The translations under genes and the position numbers were made by a program. Below the pieces are notes generated by a model. The model was not told where the DNA came from, made no database searches, and saw only the letters and a program-made list of their open reading frames with translations. From Pseudogemmobacter bohemicus (GTDB lineage Bacteria > Pseudomonadota > Alphaproteobacteria > Rhodobacterales > Rhodobacteraceae), in NCBI RefSeq assembly GCF_003290025.1, contig NZ_QNHG01000003.1:698413-762412 (forward strand): a stretch of DNA of 64,000 nt, written 5' to 3'. Positions 1-8,929 of the stretch are shown one piece after another; position 1 is the first letter of the stretch, and every line of letters begins with the position of its first letter.

Positions 1-461
1 CGGGCACCGAGATGGGCAAAAAGGTCGCCGCGATCATGGATGCCGGGCAGTTGGTGACCGATGAGATCGTGATCGGCCTGATTGCCGAGAAACTGGATCA
101 GGGCGCGGTTGGCGGGTTCATCTTTGATGGCTTCCCGCGCACTCTGGGTCAGGCCGATGCTCTGGGGCGTCTGTTGGCCGAAAAAGGCGCTGCTCTCGAT
201 GCGGTGATCGAGCTGATCGTCGATGACGAGGCGCTGGTCGGTCGGATCGTGAAGCGCGCCGAAGAGGCTGCGAGCGCCGGCGAGCCGGTGCGCCCCGATG
301 ACAATCCCGAGGTCTTTGCCCGCCGTCTGCGCGAGTATTATAAGCAGACCGCGCCGCTGATTGGTTATTACTATGCCAAAGGCGGTCTGGTGCAGGTCGA
401 TGGCATGGTCGCCATGGAGAGGGTTGCCGGCGCCATTGCGAAAGTTCTTGACAAGGCATGA
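1..461 (+). CDS. adk: Adenylate kinase, 5' end outside window
   Basis: Catalyses ATP + AMP to 2 ADP in the cytosol. The frame is already open at the window edge, so the P-loop N-terminus is missing and only about 152 residues are seen. Diagnostic pieces are the AMP-binding stretch [12 protein letters not shown] and the C-terminal [17 protein letters not shown] segment. The LID region between them is the short form ([18 protein letters not shown]), without the zinc-binding cysteines of the long-LID enzymes. It lies upstream of rpsM, the usual adk position at the end of the spc ribosomal operon, about 180 bases before it. Confidence 0.95.
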   Translation, partial: GTEMGKKVAAIMDAGQLVTDEIVIGLIAEKLDQGAVGGFIFDGFPRTLGQADALGRLLAEKGAALDAVIELIVDDEALVGRIVKRAEEAASAGEPVRPDDNPEVFARRLREYYKQTAPLIGYYYAKGGLVQVDGMVAMERVAGAIAKVLDKA

Positions 462-478
462 AAATGCGGCGCGGGGCC

Positions 479-507
479 TTGACCCGCAGGGAATTTGACC
501 ATATTGC
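479..507 (+). promoter_or_regulatory. Possible promoter for rpsM-rpsK-rpoA-rplQ
   Basis: In the 179-base gap between adk and rpsM there is TTGACC at 479-484, a 17-base spacer and TATTGC at 502-507. A GC-rich hairpin (ggtg gaat cacc core inside CCCGG/CCGGG arms) follows at about 514-538 and may be an attenuator or processing site. This is a pattern match only. Confidence 0.3.
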
Positions 508-640
508 ACAGTGTCCCGGGGTGGAATCACCGCTCCGGGGTTTCCCTTTTCGGGAAGATCGAATCGGCCGGGACAGATTTGCTGGCCGGTTGTGAAAAAA
601 GGTTCTGGAGCTACGGAACCGCAACGAAAGGAATATACGC

Positions 641-1009
641 GTGGCACGTATTGCTGGCGTCAACATCCCCACCAATAAGCGCATTCCGATCGCGCTTCAG
701 TATATCACCGGCATCGGCCCGCATGTCGCAGAGCAGATCTGCGCCGCGCTGAACATCGACCGCGCCCGCCGCGTCAATGAGCTGTCGGATGCCGAAGTGC
801 TCGCGATCCGCGAACATATCGACGCGAACTTCACCGTCGAGGGCGACCTGCGCCGTGAAGTTTCGATGAACATCAAGCGCCTGATGGATCTTGGCTGCTA
901 TCGCGGCCTGCGCCATCGTCGCGGTCTCCCGGTGCGCGGTCAGCGGACCCACACCAACGCTCGTACCCGCAAAGGCCCCGCAAAGGCCATCGCTGGCAAG
1001 AAGAAGTAA
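641..1009 (+). CDS. rpsM: 30S ribosomal protein S13
   Basis: Head protein of the small subunit that contacts 16S rRNA, the P-site tRNA and the 50S subunit. It has 122 residues, the family length. It starts [10 protein letters not shown] and ends in the basic tail with [15 protein letters not shown]. The start is GTG at 641, preceded by GAAAGGAA. It is followed after 15 bases by rpsK, so the two are co-transcribed. Confidence 0.98.
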   Translation: MARIAGVNIPTNKRIPIALQYITGIGPHVAEQICAALNIDRARRVNELSDAEVLAIREHIDANFTVEGDLRREVSMNIKRLMDLGCYRGLRHRRGLPVRGQRTHTNARTRKGPAKAIAGKKK

Positions 1010-1024
1010 GGGGAGGCCTGACAC

Positions 1025-1423
1025 ATGGCACGTGATCCGAAAGCCGCCCGTGGTGGCAAGCGTAAAGAGCGCAAGAACATCGCCGCCGGCGTTGCTCATG
1101 TGAACTCGTCGTTCAACAATACCAAAATCCTGATCTCGGATGTTCAGGGCAACGCCATCTCCTGGTCGTCGGCCGGGACCATGGGCTTCAAGGGTTCGCG
1201 CAAATCGACCCCTTACGCTGCCCAGATGGCTGCCGAAGACGCCGGCCGTAAGGCACAGGAACATGGCGTGAAGACGCTGGAAGTCGAAGTTCAGGGCCCG
1301 GGTTCGGGTCGCGAATCGGCTCTGCGCGCTCTGTCGGCCATTGGTCTGACCATCACCTCGATCCGCGACGTGACGCCTTTGGCACATAATGGCTGCCGCC
1401 CGCCCAAGCGTCGCCGCGTCTGA
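1025..1423 (+). CDS. rpsK: 30S ribosomal protein S11
   Basis: Platform protein of the small subunit, binding 16S rRNA near the mRNA exit channel. It has 132 residues, close to the usual 129-130. It contains the family signatures HVNSSFNNT and [18 protein letters not shown] at the C-terminus. It is preceded by GGGGAGGCC and sits between rpsM and rpoA as in the alpha operon of proteobacteria. No rpsD lies between rpsK and rpoA, which is the usual alphaproteobacterial arrangement. Confidence 0.98.
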   Translation: MARDPKAARGGKRKERKNIAAGVAHVNSSFNNTKILISDVQGNAISWSSAGTMGFKGSRKSTPYAAQMAAEDAGRKAQEHGVKTLEVEVQGPGSGRESALRALSAIGLTITSIRDVTPLAHNGCRPPKRRRV

Positions 1424-1438
1424 TCTTTTGAGACCAAG

Positions 1439-1466
1439 ACCGGGCCGTGCTTTCGCATGGCCCGGT
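1439..1466 (+). terminator. Strong hairpin between rpsK and rpoA
   Basis: ACCGGGCCGTGC (1439-1450), loop TTTC, then GCATGGCCCGGT (1455-1466) form a 12-bp stem with one G-T wobble. Only a weak T stretch follows (TATTCCTG). It looks like an attenuator or an mRNA processing and stability element tuning rpoA relative to the ribosomal genes, not a complete terminator. Confidence 0.55.
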
Positions 1467-1568
1467 TATTCCTGTTTGACGGGTTCATTGTCCGAAATCC
1501 GTTAAAGACCCTCGGGCGCCGCGCTTCGACCGGAACATGGAAGCGATGGCAGGTATGGAGGCATAAGC

Positions 1569-2585
1569 ATGATCCACAAGAACTGGCAGGAACTGATCAA
1601 GCCGACGCAGCTGGTCGTGAAGCCCGGGAATGACGCCTCGCGCGTCGCCACGGTCATCGCCGAGCCGCTGGAGCGGGGCTTTGGCCTGACGCTCGGCAAC
1701 GCGCTGCGCCGCGTGCTGCTGTCGTCGCTGCAAGGCGCTGCGATCACCAGCGTTCAGATCGACAATGTCCTGCATGAGTTCTCCTCGGTGCCGGGCGTCC
1801 GCGAGGATGTCACCGATATCGTTCTGAACCTCAAAGGCGTTTCGCTGAAGATGGATGTCGAGGGGCCGAAGCGCCTGTCGATCTCGGCGCGCGGCCCGGG
1901 CGTTGTGACTGCGGCTTCGATCTCCGAGACCAACGGCATCGAAGTGCTGAACAAGGACCATGTGATCTGCCACCTCGACGATGGTGCGGACGTGTTCATG
2001 GAACTGACGGTGAATACCGGCAAGGGCTATGTCTCGGCCGATAAGAACCGCCCGGAAGATGCGCCGATCGGTCTGATCCCGATTGACGCGATCTACTCGC
2101 CGGTCAAGCGCGTGTCTTACGAAGTGCAGCCGACCCGTGAGGGCCAGGTGCTGGACTATGACAAGCTGACGATGAAGGTTGAAACCGATGGCTCGCTGAC
2201 GCCGGATGACGCCGTGGCCTATGCCGCGCGCATTCTGCAAGACCAGCTGGCGGTGTTCGTGAACTTCGACGAGCCGGAAGCGGCGCGGGCGGGCGAAGTG
2301 GATTCGGGTCTCGAATTCAACCCGCTTCTGCTGAAGAAGGTCGACGAGCTGGAACTGTCGGTGCGTTCGGCGAACTGCCTGAAGAACGACAATATCGTCT
2401 ATATCGGCGATCTGATCCAGAAGACCGAAGCCGAGATGCTGCGCACCCCGAACTTCGGCCGCAAATCGCTGAACGAGATCAAGGAAGTGCTTTCGGGCAT
2501 GGGCCTGCATCTCGGGATGGAAGTCGAAGACTGGCCGCCGGAAAACATCGAAGATCTTGCCAAGCGGTTCGAGGACCAGTTCTGA
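1569..2585 (+). CDS. rpoA: DNA-directed RNA polymerase subunit alpha
   Basis: RNA polymerase alpha: the N-terminal domain dimerises and nucleates beta/beta' assembly, and the C-terminal domain contacts UP elements and activators. It has 338 residues, the alphaproteobacterial length. The N-terminal assembly motif [18 protein letters not shown] (about residues 36-54) is intact, and the C-terminal domain carries [11 protein letters not shown] and [15 protein letters not shown] long 145-base leader separates it from rpsK, and the hairpin at 1439-1466 lies within it. Confidence 0.98.
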   Translation: MIHKNWQELIKPTQLVVKPGNDASRVATVIAEPLERGFGLTLGNALRRVLLSSLQGAAITSVQIDNVLHEFSSVPGVREDVTDIVLNLKGVSLKMDVEGPKRLSISARGPGVVTAASISETNGIEVLNKDHVICHLDDGADVFMELTVNTGKGYVSADKNRPEDAPIGLIPIDAIYSPVKRVSYEVQPTREGQVLDYDKLTMKVETDGSLTPDDAVAYAARILQDQLAVFVNFDEPEAARAGEVDSGLEFNPLLLKKVDELELSVRSANCLKNDNIVYIGDLIQKTEAEMLRTPNFGRKSLNEIKEVLSGMGLHLGMEVEDWPPENIEDLAKRFEDQF

Positions 2586-2766
2586 ACCGCCGCGCTGACT
2601 GGCGGAAGGCCGGTTGACTGAACAGGCCGGGGGCTAAGGCCCCCCGGACCCCCCGCCGCCCGCTTTGTGTTTGAGGGCAGCGTTGAACTCCCGGGCAATT
2701 CCGCCCCAACGACGTCGGCCCAACGCAGGCCGGCAACACAAAGTAAAAACGCTATAGGAGAGACCC

Positions 2767-3177
2767 ATGCGTCACGCCCGCGGCTATCGTCGCCTCAACC
2801 GCACCCATGAGCACCGCAAGGCGCTTTTCTCGAACATGGCCGGCTCGCTGATCGAGCATGAGCAGATCAAGACCACGCTTCCGAAAGCGAAGGAACTGCG
2901 TCCGATCGTCGAGAAGCTGATCACCCTGGCCAAGCGTGGCGATTTGCACGCCCGTCGTCAGGCTGCTGCAGCGCTGAAAGAAGACAAAGACGTCGAAAAG
3001 CTGTTCGCGATCCTGGGCCCGCGCTACAAGGACCGTCAGGGCGGCTATATCCGCGTGTTGAAAGCCGGTTTCCGTTATGGCGACATGGCTCCGATGGCGA
3101 TCATCGAGTTTGTCGACCGTGATACCTCGGCCAAAGGCGCGGCTGACCGTGCCCGCCTGGAAGCTGCCGAAGAGTGA
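2767..3177 (+). CDS. rplQ: 50S ribosomal protein L17
   Basis: Large-subunit protein near the exit tunnel. It has 136 residues and opens [20 protein letters not shown], the invariant L17 start. ATG is preceded by TAGGAGAGACCC. It is the last gene of the operon; the 181-base gap after rpoA contains a G/C-rich hairpin near 2627-2650 but no recognised gene. The terminator at 3216 closes the unit. Confidence 0.98.
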   Translation: MRHARGYRRLNRTHEHRKALFSNMAGSLIEHEQIKTTLPKAKELRPIVEKLITLAKRGDLHARRQAAAALKEDKDVEKLFAILGPRYKDRQGGYIRVLKAGFRYGDMAPMAIIEFVDRDTSAKGAADRARLEAAEE

Positions 3178-3215
3178 TTTCGGATCGCTGATCCGCTTTT
3201 GGATCAGGATTGCGC

Positions 3216-3242
3216 AAAGCCCGCCGTCTAGGCGGGCTTTGT
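3216..3242 (+). terminator. Rho-independent terminator after rplQ
   Basis: AAAGCCCGCC (3216-3225), loop GTCTA, GGCGGGCTTT (3231-3240): a perfect 10-bp stem ending in T residues, 39 bases after the rplQ stop. It closes the ribosomal/rpoA operon. Confidence 0.9.
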
Positions 3243-3362
3243 CATTTCCGGCTCGCGCCCTGCTCCGCAGCATGTGATCAGCGGGGTCGCTGTGGGGCCG
3301 TTGTGGGGCGGGGGGCAAGGGTTCATAGTCGCGCCATCTGTCAGCAATACCGGAGTTCCGAT

Positions 3363-4775
3363 ATGCGCAAATCCTGCCGTATCGCCCTTCTTGTGCCGGC
3401 GCTGGTTGCCGGTCTGATCTCTTCGCCGCCATTGGCCGAGACCCGGCTGCCCGCCGATCAGGGTGAGATCGCAATGTCTTTCTCGCCCGTGGTGAAACAG
3501 GCCTCGCCGGCGGTGGTGAATATCTATGTCCGCCAGATGGTTGAGACGCGACGCAGCCCCTTTGCCGGGGATCCGTTCTTTGAGCAGTTCTTCCAGGGCA
3601 TGGGCCAGGATTTCGGCCCGGCGCGGAGACGGATAGAGAATTCTCTGGGCTCGGGGGTGATCGTTTCGCCGGACGGGATCGTGGTGTCGAATTACCATGT
3701 CACCGGCGAGGCGACCGACATTCGGGTGATCCTTTCTGACCGGCGGGAATACCCGGCGAAGGTGCTGCTTTCCGACCGGCAAAGTGATCTGGCGGTGCTG
3801 AAGATCGACGCGGATGCACCGCTGCCGGCGCTGGAGATCGGCAGGAGCGAGGCGCTGGAGGTCGGCGATCTGGTGCTGGCAATCGGCAATCCGTTCGGGG
3901 TCGGGCAGACGGTCAGCTCGGGCATCGTCTCGGGGCTGGCACGCTCGGCTCTGCAGGTGGGCGATGGCTCGGGCTATTTCATCCAGACCGATGCGCCGAT
4001 CAATCCGGGCAATTCTGGCGGCGCGCTGGTCGATATGGCGGGGCGGCTGATCGGCATCAATTCGGCGATCGTGACGACTTCGGGCGGCTCGAACGGGATT
4101 GGATTCGCGATTCCCTCGGATCTGGTGGCGAAGGTGGTGGACGAGGCGCGGAGTGGCGCTGCCACATTCACCCGGCCCTGGGCGGGGATCTCCGGCCAGG
4201 TCGTTGACGGTGCCATGGCCGGGGCGATGGGGATGGCGCTGCCGCAGGGCGTGCTGATCTCGGATCTGCATCCGCAAAGCCCCTTTGCCGGGGCCGGGCT
4301 GGTCGAAGGCGATGTGGTTCTCAGCCTTGCCGGCCAGGCGATCAACTCGCCGCAGGAATTCGTCTACCGGCTTTCGGTCATCGGCGTGGGCCAGGCGGTG
4401 CCGGTGGCCTATATCCATGACGGGGCGGAGCTTGCGGCCCAGGTGACGCTTGGCCCGGCCCCCGACAGCCCGGATCGCGAGGCGCTGACTTTGGGACCGC
4501 AGGCAGGGATTGCCGGCCTGTCGCTGGCGCGGATCAACCCCTCGCTGATCCAGGAATATGGCCTCGCGCTGAAAGATGAGGGCGTGCTGGTCACCGGCGT
4601 CACCGGAATTGCCGCCGCTACCGGGCTGCAGCCCGGCGATGTCATCCTCACGCTGAATGACCAGCCGGTGATGGTGCCGGGCGATGTCCAGGCGGTGGCT
4701 GAGATCGGCGCGCGGCGCTGGCAGGTTGATCTGATCCGCCAGGGCCAGCCGCTGCGTCTGCGCTTCCGGCTCTGA
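3363..4775 (+). CDS. Periplasmic HtrA/DegQ-type serine protease
   Basis: Envelope quality-control protease/chaperone of the DegP/DegQ/MucD family. The start ATG at 3363 gives 470 residues; it was chosen because a signal peptide follows at once (ALLVPALVAGLI then PLAETR). Catalytic triad in order: His112 (SNYHVTG), Asp142 (RQSDLAVL), Ser218 (NPGNSGGAL). Two PDZ domains follow at roughly 260-355 and 365-465. It is an independent unit after the rplQ terminator, with rarA 23 bases downstream. Which Deg paralogue it is cannot be settled from sequence alone. Confidence 0.92.
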   Translation: MRKSCRIALLVPALVAGLISSPPLAETRLPADQGEIAMSFSPVVKQASPAVVNIYVRQMVETRRSPFAGDPFFEQFFQGMGQDFGPARRRIENSLGSGVIVSPDGIVVSNYHVTGEATDIRVILSDRREYPAKVLLSDRQSDLAVLKIDADAPLPALEIGRSEALEVGDLVLAIGNPFGVGQTVSSGIVSGLARSALQVGDGSGYFIQTDAPINPGNSGGALVDMAGRLIGINSAIVTTSGGSNGIGFAIPSDLVAKVVDEARSGAATFTRPWAGISGQVVDGAMAGAMGMALPQGVLISDLHPQSPFAGAGLVEGDVVLSLAGQAINSPQEFVYRLSVIGVGQAVPVAYIHDGAELAAQVTLGPAPDSPDREALTLGPQAGIAGLSLARINPSLIQEYGLALKDEGVLVTGVTGIAAATGLQPGDVILTLNDQPVMVPGDVQAVAEIGARRWQVDLIRQGQPLRLRFRL

Positions 4776-4798
4776 GCGCTTCATGCGAAGCTGTTTCT

Positions 4799-6130
4799 AT
4801 GGCCGATCTTTTCGATTCCCCTGATTCCGGCGCGGCCGGGCGCAAAACCGCAGGTCACGAGGCCCCGCGCCCGCTGGCTGACCGGCTGCGGCCGCAGAGC
4901 CTGTCCGAGGTGATCGGGCAGGAGCATGTTCTCTCGCCCGAAGGGCCGCTGGGCGCGATGCTGGCGGCAGGCAGCCTGTCGTCGCTGATCCTTTGGGGGC
5001 CGCCCGGGGTGGGCAAGACCACCATAGCGCGGTTGCTGGCCGATCAGACCGAGATGGCCTTCGTGCAGATTTCGGCGATTTTCACCGGGGTGCCGGAGCT
5101 GAGGAAGGTGTTCGAGTCGGCAAAGATCCGGCGCGGCAACGGGCAGGGGACGCTTTTATTCGTCGACGAGATCCACCGTTTCAACAAGGCACAGCAGGAC
5201 GGATTCCTGCCCTGGATGGAGGATGGCACCATCCTTCTGGTCGGCGCCACCACCGAGAACCCGTCTTTCGAGCTGAACGCGGCGCTCCTGTCGCGCTCGC
5301 AGGTGATCGTGCTGGAGCGGCTCAGCCTTGCCGATCTTGAACGCATGAGCCAGCGGGCCGAGCGGGAACTGGGCCGCGCGCTGCCGCTCTCCGGTGAGGC
5401 GCGCGATGCCATGCTGGAAATGGCTGATGGCGACGGGCGGGCGCTATTGAACCTGATCGAGCAGGTCGCGGCCTGGAAAATCGCACAGCCTTTGTCGCGG
5501 GATGAGCTGTCAAAGCGCCTGATGCGCCGTGCCGCGCGCTATGACAAATCCGGGGATGAGCATTACAATCTCATCTCGGCGCTGCATAAATCGGTGCGGG
5601 GGTCTGATCCGGATGCCGCGCTTTACTGGTATGCGCGGATGCTGGAAGGCGGCGAAGATCCGCGTTTTCTGGCGCGGCGGTTCACCCGGATGGCGGTCGA
5701 GGATATCGGTCTGGCCGATCCCCAGGCACAATCGGTCTGCCTTGACGCCTGGAACACCTATGAGCGGCTCGGCTCGCCCGAGGGCGAACTGGCGCTGGCC
5801 AATGCGGTGGTCTATCTGGCGCTGGCGCCGAAATCTAACGGGGTCTATGTGGCCTATAAGGCCGCGCGGGTGCTGGCGAAAGAGACCGGCAGCCAGATGC
5901 CGCCGCGCCATATCCTCAATGCTCCGACAAAGCTGATGAAGGAAATCGGCTATGGCACCGGCTATAATTACGACCATGATGCCGAGGACGGTTTTTCGGG
6001 GCAGGATTATTTCCCCGAAGGCATGACGCGCCCGGTGCTCTATAACCCGCCCGAACGCGGGTTTGAGCGTGAGCTGAAAAAGCGAATCGACTATTTCGCA
6101 AAGCTGCGGCAGCGGCGCCAGGGTGGATGA
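4799..6130 (+). CDS. rarA: Replication-associated recombination protein RarA (MgsA family)
   Basis: AAA+ clamp-loader-like ATPase acting at stalled replication forks. It has 443 residues, the full family length. Walker A GPPGVGKTT is at 67-75 and Walker B LLFVDEIHRF at about 119-128, followed by sensor-1 GATTENPSFE. The C-terminal tetramerisation half contains SALHKSVRGSDPDAALYW and the end motif PNYGTGYNY-like GYGTGYNYDHD. It lies 23 bases after the HtrA gene in the same direction, so possibly co-transcribed. Confidence 0.95.
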   Translation: MADLFDSPDSGAAGRKTAGHEAPRPLADRLRPQSLSEVIGQEHVLSPEGPLGAMLAAGSLSSLILWGPPGVGKTTIARLLADQTEMAFVQISAIFTGVPELRKVFESAKIRRGNGQGTLLFVDEIHRFNKAQQDGFLPWMEDGTILLVGATTENPSFELNAALLSRSQVIVLERLSLADLERMSQRAERELGRALPLSGEARDAMLEMADGDGRALLNLIEQVAAWKIAQPLSRDELSKRLMRRAARYDKSGDEHYNLISALHKSVRGSDPDAALYWYARMLEGGEDPRFLARRFTRMAVEDIGLADPQAQSVCLDAWNTYERLGSPEGELALANAVVYLALAPKSNGVYVAYKAARVLAKETGSQMPPRHILNAPTKLMKEIGYGTGYNYDHDAEDGFSGQDYFPEGMTRPVLYNPPERGFERELKKRIDYFAKLRQRRQGG

Positions 6131-6192
6131 CGGGCTTGACCTGTTAACACTGACAGGCCATCTGGCCGCAGGAACACATAAAGGTGCGACCC

Positions 6193-7065
6193 ATGCTGGA
6201 CGAGGCCGACGACATTCATCCGCTGTTTTACGGCGCGCCGAAATCGACCGAATTCCGCAAATTGCGCAAACGTCTGGTGCAACAGGTGCGCGATGCCATC
6301 GACACCTATGGCATGATCCAGCCCGGCACACGCTGGCTGGTTTGTCTCTCGGGCGGGAAAGACAGCTATACGCTGCTGGCGGTGCTGCATGAGCTGAAAT
6401 GGCGCGGTCTGCTGCCGGTCGATCTGCTGGCCTGCAATCTTGACCAGGGCCAGCCGGGATTCCCTTCGACCGTGCTGCCGGAGTTTCTCGCGAAAATGGG
6501 GGTCGAGCACCGGGTCGAATATCAGGACACCTATTCGGTGGTGACCTCAAAGATCAAGCCGGGCGGGACGATGTGTTCGCTGTGCTCGCGGCTAAGGCGC
6601 GGAAATCTTTACCGGATCGCGCGTGAAGAGGGCTGTTCGGCCGTGGTGCTGGGGCATCACCGCGACGATATTCTCGAGACATTTTTCATGAATCTCTTCC
6701 ATGGCGGGCGGCTGGCTTCGATGCCGCCGAAACTGGTTAACGAAGAGGGCGACCTGTTCCTGTACCGCCCGCTGGCCTTCGTGGCCGAGGCCGATTGCGA
6801 CCGTTTCGCCCGCGCGATGAACTATCCGATCATCCCCTGCGACCTCTGCGGCAGCCAGGAAGGGCTGCAACGCGCCCAGGTGAAAAAGCTGCTGGATGAC
6901 TGGGAAACCCGCGCGCCCGGCCGCCGCCAGGTGATGTTCCGCGCATTGATGAATGTGCGTCCTTCGCATCTTGCCGATCCCGGCATCTTCGATTTTCTCG
7001 GGCTGATGACGGGTGAACCCGGAGAAGTTGAGGAAAATGCGAAGCATCTTCGTCTCCCGGATTAA
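6193..7065 (+). CDS. ttcA: tRNA 2-thiocytidine synthetase TtcA
   Basis: Thiolates cytidine 32 of certain tRNAs using ATP and an Fe-S cluster. It has 290 residues from ATG 6193. A GTG nine bases upstream is possible, but ATG is spaced better from AAAGG and matches the family start [12 protein letters not shown]. The PP-loop SGGKDS is at 53-58. The paired cysteine motifs CSLC (Cys128, Cys131) and CDLC (Cys216, Cys219) characterise the TtcA/TtuA class. All key residues are present. Confidence 0.95.
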   Translation: MLDEADDIHPLFYGAPKSTEFRKLRKRLVQQVRDAIDTYGMIQPGTRWLVCLSGGKDSYTLLAVLHELKWRGLLPVDLLACNLDQGQPGFPSTVLPEFLAKMGVEHRVEYQDTYSVVTSKIKPGGTMCSLCSRLRRGNLYRIAREEGCSAVVLGHHRDDILETFFMNLFHGGRLASMPPKLVNEEGDLFLYRPLAFVAEADCDRFARAMNYPIIPCDLCGSQEGLQRAQVKKLLDDWETRAPGRRQVMFRALMNVRPSHLADPGIFDFLGLMTGEPGEVEENAKHLRLPD

Positions 7066-7134
7066 GAAAGCCCATACCGGTTTCGCCAATCCTGTTCTGC
7101 GATGGCCAGGCGCCATGACAGAAGAGGGTTCGGT

Positions 7135-8673
7135 ATGTCGGTTCTTCAGCACTCTGCCCGCAACCACAGGTATCTGAAGCTTCTTGGCTGCTTCCGGCGG
7201 CCGGAGTTTCTTTTGTTCCTGCCGGCGATCACGCTGGGCGGCTACTGGCTGGGGGGGGAGCGGGCGCTGATCTTCCTCGCGCTCGGCTTGCCGCTGATCA
7301 TCGCAATTGCCGGGCCGGACCCGACGCGCTCGCCGGTGCCGCAGGCCGATGGTGATGAGGGCAGTTCGCTGCAGCGCGCCATTGCCGCGATGAACCGGAT
7401 GCTGCCGCAGGTCTCGGATAACGGGCGCAATACCGCCTGTATGATCGTGCAGTTCGACAATATGGCCAATACGCTGGAACGCCATGGCCGCGCCGCGCAT
7501 ACCGAGGTGCTGGAACGCGCGACAGACCGCATCCGCGGCGCGCTGCGGGCCGGGGATATCGTGACCAATCCGCTGGGTGCTTCGGCGGTCGTGGTGCTCT
7601 CGCCGGTCCGGCGGCTGGATCTGGAAAGCATGGTTCAGCTTTGCGCGCGGTTGCAGGATGCGGTGGCCGAGCCGATTTCCCTTGGTGGCGCAAGGCTTTA
7701 CATAACCTGTTCGATCGGGTTCTGCATCGGCGGCTGCTCGCCCGAGGCGACGGGGCGCTCGCTGCTCGATGCCGCCCAGGCGGCGGCGGATGAGGCCTTT
7801 GGTCATGGTCCGGGGGCGATCCGGGCCTTTTCCCGCGACATGGCAGAGCGCAGCGTGATCCGCGCCGCTTTGCGCGACGATCTGGAAGAGGCGCTCGACA
7901 AGGGCGAGATCCGCGCCTGGTTCCAGCCGCAGATCTCCACCGATACGGGCGAGATTTCCGGGCTTGAGGCACTGGCACGCTGGCATCATCCCATGCGCGG
8001 CGTGCTGTCGCCCGCCGAATTCCTGCCGCTGGTCGAAAGCAGCGATCTGAGCGACAGGCTGAGCGAGGCCATGCTGTCGCATGCCCTGGTCGCGCTGAAG
8101 GACTGGGACAAGGCGGGGCTGCAGGTGCCCACCGTCTCGGTCAATTTCTCGGCGGCCGAGCTGCGCAACCCGCGCCTGCCCGACCGCATCCGCTGGGAGC
8201 TGGAGCGGTTCGACCTGAAACCGGCGCGTCTGACGGTGGAGATTCTGGAAACCGTGGTCGCCCAGGCCGAAAATGATGTGATCGTCTCGAATATCGCGCA
8301 GCTGGCGGCGATGGGCTGTGGCATTGACCTTGACGATTTCGGCACCGGCCATGCCTCGATCTCGACCATCCGGCGCTTTACCGTGCGCCGGCTGAAGATC
8401 GACCGCAGCTTTGTCACCCGGGTGGATCAGGATCGCGATCAGCAGCGCATGGTTTCGGCGATCATCTCGCTGGCGGACCGTCTGGGGCTGGAAACCCTGG
8501 CCGAAGGGGTGGAGACCGCGAGCGAGCATTCGATGCTGTCGCAGCTCGGCTGCCGGTTCGTGCAGGGCTATGGAATCGAGAGGCCACTGAACCCGGAAGA
8601 CGCGCTCGAATGGATCCGCAAGCACCAGAACCGCCCCGACCGCATCCCGAGGATCGGCGCGCGCGGCCGCTAG
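7135..8673 (+). CDS. Membrane-anchored EAL-domain c-di-GMP phosphodiesterase with degenerate GGDEF
   Basis: Probably hydrolyses cyclic di-GMP to pGpG. From ATG 7135 it has 512 residues. Two hydrophobic segments lie near residues 24-58 (LLFLPAITLGGYWLG and ALIFLALGLPLIIAIAG). A GGDEF-like domain (about 80-240) has no GGDEF active-site motif, so it is likely regulatory. The EAL domain (about 250-500) keeps EAL at 278-280, the DDFGTG metal loop near 400 and EGVET near 457, so it should be catalytically active. An in-frame ATG at 7102 is less likely because the protein fits better from 7135. Confidence 0.88.
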   Translation: MSVLQHSARNHRYLKLLGCFRRPEFLLFLPAITLGGYWLGGERALIFLALGLPLIIAIAGPDPTRSPVPQADGDEGSSLQRAIAAMNRMLPQVSDNGRNTACMIVQFDNMANTLERHGRAAHTEVLERATDRIRGALRAGDIVTNPLGASAVVVLSPVRRLDLESMVQLCARLQDAVAEPISLGGARLYITCSIGFCIGGCSPEATGRSLLDAAQAAADEAFGHGPGAIRAFSRDMAERSVIRAALRDDLEEALDKGEIRAWFQPQISTDTGEISGLEALARWHHPMRGVLSPAEFLPLVESSDLSDRLSEAMLSHALVALKDWDKAGLQVPTVSVNFSAAELRNPRLPDRIRWELERFDLKPARLTVEILETVVAQAENDVIVSNIAQLAAMGCGIDLDDFGTGHASISTIRRFTVRRLKIDRSFVTRVDQDRDQQRMVSAIISLADRLGLETLAEGVETASEHSMLSQLGCRFVQGYGIERPLNPEDALEWIRKHQNRPDRIPRIGARGR

Positions 8674-8929
8674 GCCTCCGCCGGCGGACGGCGCCGGGCC
8701 GGAACCGGGATTTGCGATGGGCATGACAGGGGCTTCCCCGTCCCGGACCAAAGGCCTGCCCACCCTTTCCGCAGACAAGCCTGCCAGCCGCCCGGGGCCC
8801 GTCAGACCAGGCGAATCCGCGTGATCGGGGCGCAGCCGGCAGGCTTTTCAGGCGAAACCGCTTGACCTTTCGCCCCCCCTTCTGTTGAAGACCGCTGATC
8901 CTTCCTTACATGCGGCAGCGGTTCAGAAT

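Noticed and set aside
7135..8673. Active diguanylate cyclase in the EAL protein
   Set aside because: The GGDEF motif is absent at the expected position; only the EAL residues are intact.
6592..8778. A long minus-strand open frame (728 codons) opposite ttcA and the EAL gene
   Set aside because: High GC content keeps antisense frames open; the plus-strand proteins have clear families and the minus product is Arg/His/Gln-rich without any motif.
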